Assembly: GCA_014380505.1 (NCBI GenBank)
Contig: JACMJT010000040.1
Location: 1 to 11,051 of the forward strand
Reading direction: 5' to 3'
DNA: 11,051 bases
Origin: Hyphomicrobiales bacterium
GTDB taxonomy: Bacteria > Pseudomonadota > Alphaproteobacteria > Rhizobiales > Aestuariivirgaceae
In this document: one piece after another, positions 7,206 to 11,051 of the stretch
Position numbering within the stretch: position 1 is the first letter of the stretch
How the letters are laid out: each line of letters opens with the position of its first letter
Program-made: the position numbers and the translations under genes
Notes under the pieces: generated by a model
What the model saw: only the letters and a program-made list of their open reading frames with translations
What the model was told of the DNA's origin: nothing
Database searches by the model: none

Positions 7206-7211
7206 CCTCCC
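7206..7211 (-). promoter_or_regulatory. strong ribosome binding site of the binding-protein gene
   Basis: On the minus strand GGGAGG lies six bases (TAATTA) before the ATG at 7199. This is a near-consensus signal and fixes the start. It is stronger than the sites of the downstream genes. Confidence 0.8.
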
Positions 7212-7289
7212 ATTAGATCACTATACTGACGATTGCCGCTTTCCCCGCACCGTCCTAGGCAGCAAGGATGCGTATTTACTCCAATACCG

Positions 7290-7374
7290 GATATCCCGTT
7301 GCCTCACAACGTGGCGAAGCCGATTCACCCCCCTTGCACGCAGCTCACCCCTGCGAGGCAACAGAACGGATATC
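7290..7374. promoter_or_regulatory. split inverted repeat upstream of the ABC operon (possible operator)
   Basis: The left arm is GATATCC (7290-7296), C, GTTGCCTC (7298-7305). The right arm is GAGGCAAC (7355-7362), five bases, GGATATC (7368-7374). Both sub-blocks are exact inverse matches, but their spacing differs (1 versus 5 bases), and 49 bases separate the arms. The region is the only non-coding space between the transglycosylase stop and the binding-protein start. On the minus strand the left arm falls between a weak TTGTGA and TATTGG pair spaced by 17 bases, so a regulator dimer binding here could control the importer. The regulatory reading is inference; the repeat itself is directly visible. 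Confidence 0.4.
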
Positions 7375-7412
7375 GAACAAATGTTCAGTCATGAAGCCCC
7401 TCGGTGATCCTT

Positions 7413-8288
7413 TCAGTTTTTCTGCACTGTGCAGGCAGCACCTCGCGAGGTGAGCTGTTCACAGAGGCTTTCGGCCTCGGCGCGGCTGTCGCGGCCGATC
7501 ATGACGCGCACGATCTTGCGGCGGCCGCGGCTCAGGTCCGTCTTGCGAACCACCAGCGGCTCCTCGTCCTTGAGAAGTGGATGGCGCCCCTTGATGGTGC
7601 GAAACGCATGGAGAGCCCGGGTTTCCGAAAAGCCGGCGGAGATAATCACTCCCCACCGTTTCCAATCCGCGCGCCCGGCCTGAGGTGTCTCCTGCGGGCT
7701 CAATTCCCGCAGGACGAGGCTTGCGCATTGGCTGGCGAAATCGCCTGACGCGCCAATGGCGGGCACGGGAAACTCCTCCGTTGCCGCCTTCCACTCGTCG
7801 TGACCGTGGCCGGTAATCGACAGGACATAGTTCTGGGTTTCCAAGGGAAGACCGGTGGTTCCCGCTATCCAGCGGCGGGCGCGGTCTTCGCCGGCGTTAT
7901 AGGCGGCGGCCGCAAGCCCGAGGTTGCCGTAGGCCCGCCGCAACTCGGCGAGGTAGAGGGCTGAGGCGGCGAGCGCCTGCTTGGGATCGAACGGATCGGC
8001 GAGGCCGCGAAGTTTCGCCGTTCCCGGCATGAACTGGGCGATCCCTTCCGCGCCCTTGGGACTGACGGCGCCGGGATCGAACAGGCTCTCCTTCCAGATG
8101 AGCCTCGCGAAGAAGGTTTCGGGAATGCCGTTCTCCGTGGCGCGCTGGGATATCTCGCCGCAGATTTCAGTGGCGAACGATTGCTTTTCGTTTTGAACGG
8201 GCGGGGCGGACTTTTCCTTCGCCGCGTGCGCCAGCTCCGACAGCCAAACGATCGTCAGGACGGCCAAAGCGAGTTTCGATACGCTCAT
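7413..8288 (-). CDS. secreted lytic transglycosylase (SLT domain) with SPOR-like C-terminus
   Basis: 291 residues. A signal peptide (about 1-22, ending AHA) sends it to the periplasm. The SLT domain spans about 43-160: the catalytic Glu67 is in IWKESLFDPGAVSPKGAEG, followed by IAQFMPGTA (83-91) and AAAYNAGEDRARRWI (127-141), all signature pieces of goose-lysozyme-like transglycosylases. These cut the MurNAc-GlcNAc bond of peptidoglycan and leave 1,6-anhydro ends. The last 80 residues (about 212-290: WGVIISAGFSETRALHAF, then IVRVMIGRDSRAEAESLCEQ) resemble a SPOR domain, which binds glycan strands lacking stem peptides at division sites. It is the third gene of the envelope cluster, starting 10 nt after the unknown-function gene. 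Catalytic-domain call is firm; the SPOR call is by pattern. Confidence 0.92.
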   Translation of the reverse strand: MSVSKLALAVLTIVWLSELAHAAKEKSAPPVQNEKQSFATEICGEISQRATENGIPETFFARLIWKESLFDPGAVSPKGAEGIAQFMPGTAKLRGLADPFDPKQALAASALYLAELRRAYGNLGLAAAAYNAGEDRARRWIAGTTGLPLETQNYVLSITGHGHDEWKAATEEFPVPAIGASGDFASQCASLVLRELSPQETPQAGRADWKRWGVIISAGFSETRALHAFRTIKGRHPLLKDEEPLVVRKTDLSRGRRKIVRVMIGRDSRAEAESLCEQLTSRGAACTVQKN

Positions 8289-8298
8289 CTATCGGATC

Positions 8299-8808
8299 TC
8301 ACAGTTTTCGGCTGTCGTAGGCCCAATGGAGGAGCGCCTGGCGCTGGCGGGGCCTGCAGGCGAGGTCGCCCGGCTCGCAATTGCGCTTGAGTTGCGCCAC
8401 GTGGCGCTTGACCGCCTTCCAGCGGCCGATCTGGCGGCGATCCTCTTCGAACAGGCGGCGGCCCATGTAGTAGCGGCAATACCACTGAAACCAGCCGCGA
8501 GGATCGCCGGGATGAAGCCATCCCTTCTTCCGCCAGACGGACAGGGGCTGGCTCGCGTTGACCCCGAAGCAATTGCACGCGGGATCGCGGCCCTGGGGAG
8601 ACAGCCGGGCGCGGGTAAACCAACTCTTCGGAAATTCTTTTTTTGCATCGGTCATATATTTTCCACCGAAGACGCCAAGCTGCAACATCTGTCGCGGCGT
8701 GAACTCGGGTTCGAAATCAGTATCGAAGTTCCGTCCCACCGGCTCCGTCAACTCATAGCGGTAGCCCCGTTGCATTCTGTCATTCACAATGATGATGCGT
8801 TTCTTCAT
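8299..8808 (-). CDS. conserved protein of unknown function (WFQWYCRYYMGRR family)
   Basis: 169 residues with no signal peptide or membrane segment, basic and rich in aromatics. Notable stretches are RYELTEPVGRNFD (17-29), MLQLGVFGGKYMTD (41-54), FGVNASQPLSVWRKKGW (81-97), DPRGWFQWYCRYYMGRR (102-118) and RQRQALLHWAYDSRK (154-168). From memory, very similar motifs occur in uncharacterised proteins from many bacteria and some eukaryotes, but I cannot name a domain or a function. The dense W/Y/R motifs look like a conserved binding surface rather than a loose ORF. It lies 15 nt after the SGNH hydrolase and 10 nt before the transglycosylase, so it is probably co-transcribed with two secreted envelope enzymes although it should stay in the cytosol. 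The Shine-Dalgarno is poor (only an A-rich stretch), so translation may depend on coupling with the upstream gene. Confidence 0.82.
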   Translation of the reverse strand: MKKRIIIVNDRMQRGYRYELTEPVGRNFDTDFEPEFTPRQMLQLGVFGGKYMTDAKKEFPKSWFTRARLSPQGRDPACNCFGVNASQPLSVWRKKGWLHPGDPRGWFQWYCRYYMGRRLFEEDRRQIGRWKAVKRHVAQLKRNCEPGDLACRPRQRQALLHWAYDSRKL

Positions 8809-8823
8809 GGCGAACTTTTTATA

Positions 8824-10809
8824 CTATTGACCGCTAAGCATCTCCTGGATCATCGGGCGGACGTCGAGCAGCAGGGCGTCGGCCATGGCCGCGTGGCCTT
8901 CAGCCGTCGGGTGGAGCGCGCCCGTGGTTTCCGAGAACACGCCGGCTGAAGTTTTCTCGTCGATTTTTCCGGCCCGGTCGATGACTTTCTGATTGATCAC
9001 CATATAGGCGTCGTTGAACGTGCGGACCCAGCGCTGGCGCATGGCATAGGGAAAATTCTCGGTGGCGGGATTATAGGGCCGCCAGTCGCGCTCCTTGCCG
9101 GACCAGCTCGATTCACACGTCGCAGTCTCGCGCTCGGCCTTGCCCCAGCACGGAATGATGAGAGCTTCGGCGGGATCTTGCGGGCGCTCGGGATTGCGCG
9201 CGCAGAAACCGTGGCCTTCGAACAGCTTGTCGGCATAGGAATGCCCGGCGAACGTCCAGCCGTGATCTTCCGACAGTTCACGCATGCGCGCGAACAATTT
9301 GGGAAACTGGTTGCGGACCGCGACCAGGCGATCGGCACCGGCCACCAGCCAGGACGAAAACATGTCAAGGGACTGGTTGGCGGGAAAGCGGTCCTCGGCA
9401 TCGTCACCGCCGTCATAGGCTTCGCAAATGCTGCCCCGCTCATTGGTCACCAGATCGGGATAGGCGGTGAGGATGATGCGCGAGGGATCGAAAACGCCAT
9501 CATTGGCGGAATAGAGCGGCAGCGCTGACTCGAACGCCTTGGCGAGGCGGCCATAGGCATCGGGCATAACCTCGCGCATTCTCGTCACGAAATCGTCCGC
9601 CGACACCGTGGCGCCGAAGAATTCCGCGATGGTCGATGACACGCCGCCACGCAGGCTTGCCCAGGCGATGACGCTGGAAAAGCCAATGTCGTTGCCGCCG
9701 ACCGACAGGAAGACGAAATCGAGATTGCGGCGGAATTTGTTATCGGGGCATTTCCAGAGATCACGCTTCTCCTCGGGCTTATCGATGCAAAGCTCGCGGA
9801 TCAGGCGGTACATTTGTGAATCCCGCGCTCCGCCGGACAATGGCCGGGCGGCGGACCTCGAGGCTATTTCGGTCGCTGCTTCGCGCTCGACATAATACTG
9901 GCCGCCGAGAATGCCCTCGTCGATGCCAGCACCCGAGCAGGAATAATCGAGAAAGGTTATGGCAATCTGCCGGCTCTCAACGGCTAGCTGCAGCGCGGCG
10001 CGGAGATTCTGGCCATAGAGGGAGCGGTGGCACAACTGATCGGTCCACACCGCCGAGCCGCCCACGTGATTGTCTTTGCGGAGGGGATAAAGATTGCGGT
10101 AGCGGCTGCCATCGCCGAATTCAGCGGGGCGGTTGGGATTGCCCTCGCCGGAGGCAAAACTGTCGCCCAGACTGGCGATGAGAATATCGCGCACGGCGGC
10201 GGAGACGGCTATCGGCTGCTCGCCCACCGCGTTCACGGAAATTTCGCTGCTCCCGGGATAGGCTATGGTGGCACTCACGCGCTCGCCGCAGCCGGCGGTT
10301 GCCACCGGCTGACCGCCAATGCGCCATTCGCATTGGGCAGTCGCGGGCAAAGCAATTCCGCCGACGGCTTCCAGCCAAAGCTCGATCTCGTGGCTTTTGG
10401 GATTGAGATAGTCGTCGATGCTGCCACAGGCCGAGTGGCGCCGGGTTTCCGGATCGTAGCACAGCTTGCCCTCGCTGCTGGCCGCCCAGCCACGCCAATC
10501 AAACTCTTTCCGCGGCGTGTCGCTGAAGGCCACACGCCGGTCATTGAGCACGTGCTCGGAACCCAGCACCGATGTGCGGTTCACATAGTCAGCGCGGCCA
10601 TCTTCGGACAGTTTCAGCCGGTTGGCATGGAAGAGATACTCGCGCCAGGCGTTCTCATGAAGCTTGAAAAAGGCCGGATCGCGGAACAGGCGGAAGCGGT
10701 TCACCACCTGCCACTCGATGGTGAAATTGGAGCTGTCGAGCGTCTGGGCCCAGGCTGAGCCCCAAGGAGCGATGATCAACAGCAACAGGATGGAAAGTAA
10801 TTTTTTCAT
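8824..10809 (-). CDS. large secreted SGNH/GDSL-family hydrolase
   Basis: 661 residues. A signal peptide (1-21, ending SAWA-QT) predicts export. Residues 22-205 form an N-terminal region that I cannot assign. The SGNH hydrolase core starts at about 209: block I GDSFASGEGN (215-224) with nucleophile Ser217, block II DYSCSGAG (288-295), block III SVGGNDIGF (369-377) with Asn373, and block V ALHPTAEGHAAMAD (631-644) with His633. The usual Asp three residues before the His is Gly630, so the enzyme may use a Ser-His dyad. Twelve cysteines outside the signal peptide suggest disulfides, which fits a periplasmic or extracellular enzyme. Family members hydrolyse esters such as lipids, acetylated sugars or acetylated peptidoglycan; the substrate here is unknown. 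It is the first gene of the cluster with the unknown protein and the lytic transglycosylase, which favours an envelope substrate. The core is much longer than simple GDSL esterases (200-300 residues). Confidence 0.9.
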   Translation of the reverse strand: MKKLLSILLLLIIAPWGSAWAQTLDSSNFTIEWQVVNRFRLFRDPAFFKLHENAWREYLFHANRLKLSEDGRADYVNRTSVLGSEHVLNDRRVAFSDTPRKEFDWRGWAASSEGKLCYDPETRRHSACGSIDDYLNPKSHEIELWLEAVGGIALPATAQCEWRIGGQPVATAGCGERVSATIAYPGSSEISVNAVGEQPIAVSAAVRDILIASLGDSFASGEGNPNRPAEFGDGSRYRNLYPLRKDNHVGGSAVWTDQLCHRSLYGQNLRAALQLAVESRQIAITFLDYSCSGAGIDEGILGGQYYVEREAATEIASRSAARPLSGGARDSQMYRLIRELCIDKPEEKRDLWKCPDNKFRRNLDFVFLSVGGNDIGFSSVIAWASLRGGVSSTIAEFFGATVSADDFVTRMREVMPDAYGRLAKAFESALPLYSANDGVFDPSRIILTAYPDLVTNERGSICEAYDGGDDAEDRFPANQSLDMFSSWLVAGADRLVAVRNQFPKLFARMRELSEDHGWTFAGHSYADKLFEGHGFCARNPERPQDPAEALIIPCWGKAERETATCESSWSGKERDWRPYNPATENFPYAMRQRWVRTFNDAYMVINQKVIDRAGKIDEKTSAGVFSETTGALHPTAEGHAAMADALLLDVRPMIQEMLSGQ

Positions 10810-10940
10810 GGCAGTGCTTCTGACGCCGAAACCGGGCCAAGTTGGGGCAGCGGAAAAGTTCCAAATTTCTCATGATGCCTGCACTTTATACACTGCTGTC
10901 CCGGTTAAGAGGCTATGACAACGAACAAGACCCAACTGTC

Positions 10941-10963
10941 CTCGCCCCGCGAAGCGGGGAGAG
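10941..10963. repeat. hairpin repeat CCCCGC-GAA-GCGGGG
   Basis: CCCCGC (10945-10950) and GCGGGG (10954-10959) pair around GAA. The stem is extended past one G-A mismatch by CTC (10941-10943) with GAG (10961-10963). It belongs to a type of GC-rich interspersed repeat frequent in alphaproteobacteria. No U-tract follows on either strand, so a simple terminator is unlikely. Confidence 0.7.
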
Positions 10964-10970
10964 GAAGGGA

Positions 10971-10992
10971 CCCATCGCGGCTACGCGATGGG
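10971..10992. repeat. hairpin repeat with 9-bp perfect stem
   Basis: CCCATCGCG (10971-10979) pairs perfectly with CGCGATGGG (10984-10992) around a GCTA loop. It follows the previous hairpin after seven bases and is succeeded by GAGGAGAGGGG, so the two probably form one composite repeat unit of about 65 bp. Confidence 0.7.
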
Positions 10993-11051
10993 GAGGAGAG
11001 GGGCTAACGGTCATTTCGAAGTTATCCTGTGACGGCATCCTTTCACCAGTG

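Larger units (their letters stand above)
10810..11051. other. intergenic region upstream of the SGNH hydrolase
   Basis: This 242-bp end stretch holds no gene that I can support. Its proximal part should contain the promoter of the envelope cluster. On the minus strand TATAAA at about 10888-10893 could be a -10 element, but no good -35 lies at the right distance. The two GC-rich hairpins occupy its distal part. Confidence 0.45.

Noticed and set aside
7422..7434. CTGCAC-T-GTGCAG palindrome near the transglycosylase stop, considered as a terminator
   Set aside because: It lies inside the last codons of the gene and on the coding strand is followed by A residues rather than a U-tract.
10027..10758. 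Plus-strand 243-aa ORF rich in Ala/Gly/His
   Set aside because: It is opposite the SGNH hydrolase, whose signal peptide and catalytic blocks show the minus strand is the coding one.
1..11051. CRISPR array, insertion sequence, toxin-antitoxin or phage-defence system
   Set aside because: I saw no regularly spaced repeats, transposase or integrase motifs, or paired small ORFs with toxin-like features. All sizeable ORFs are explained by the listed genes or lie antisense to them.

Overview
The window is a high-GC stretch of about 11 kb that reads as the chromosome of an alphaproteobacterium, most likely a member of the Hyphomicrobiales (Rhizobiales). The reasons are the proline-editing / WCGPC thioredoxin-TPR / LON-domain gene order, the GAGCATG-type palindromic intergenic repeats, and CCCCGC-GAA-GCGGGG hairpins of the kind scattered through those genomes. 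Genus and species cannot be read from it.

Layout. (1) Positions 1-1561, minus strand: a three-gene housekeeping cluster read right to left. It holds a trans-editing prolyl-tRNA deacylase, a CnoX/YbbN-like thioredoxin-TPR protein, and the first 25 codons of a LON substrate-binding-domain protein cut by the window edge. (2) A plus-strand tRNA-Gly(GCC) at 1665-1739. (3) A plus-strand 12-TM-type MFS transporter (1838-3106). (4) A pair of homologous, oppositely oriented palindromic repeats (3115-3224) between the convergent ends of the MFS gene and the next operon. (5) A minus-strand operon at 7199-3240: periplasmic binding protein, two PotB/PotC-type permeases overlapping by ATGA, and a class II aldolase/adducin-family protein. 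No ABC ATPase is present. (6) A 213-bp intergenic region (7200-7412) carrying the binding-protein leader and a split inverted repeat. (7) A tight minus-strand cluster at 10809-7413: a large secreted SGNH/GDSL hydrolase, a cytosolic conserved protein of unknown function, and a secreted lytic transglycosylase with a SPOR-like tail. (8) A 242-bp right-hand end (10810-11051) with two perfect hairpins and no gene that I can support.

How the parts work together. The first cluster deals with translation fidelity and protein quality control. The ABC operon looks like uptake of a small organic solute, possibly a polyamine-like or carboxylated compound, coupled to a catabolic aldolase-fold enzyme; the energising ATPase must come from elsewhere. 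The last cluster looks like an envelope or peptidoglycan module, with two secreted enzymes flanking an intracellular protein of unknown role. I found no CRISPR array, insertion sequence, phage gene or obvious defence system. The most interesting leads are the SGNH / unknown / transglycosylase trio, the split inverted repeat upstream of the ABC operon, and the ATPase-less importer.
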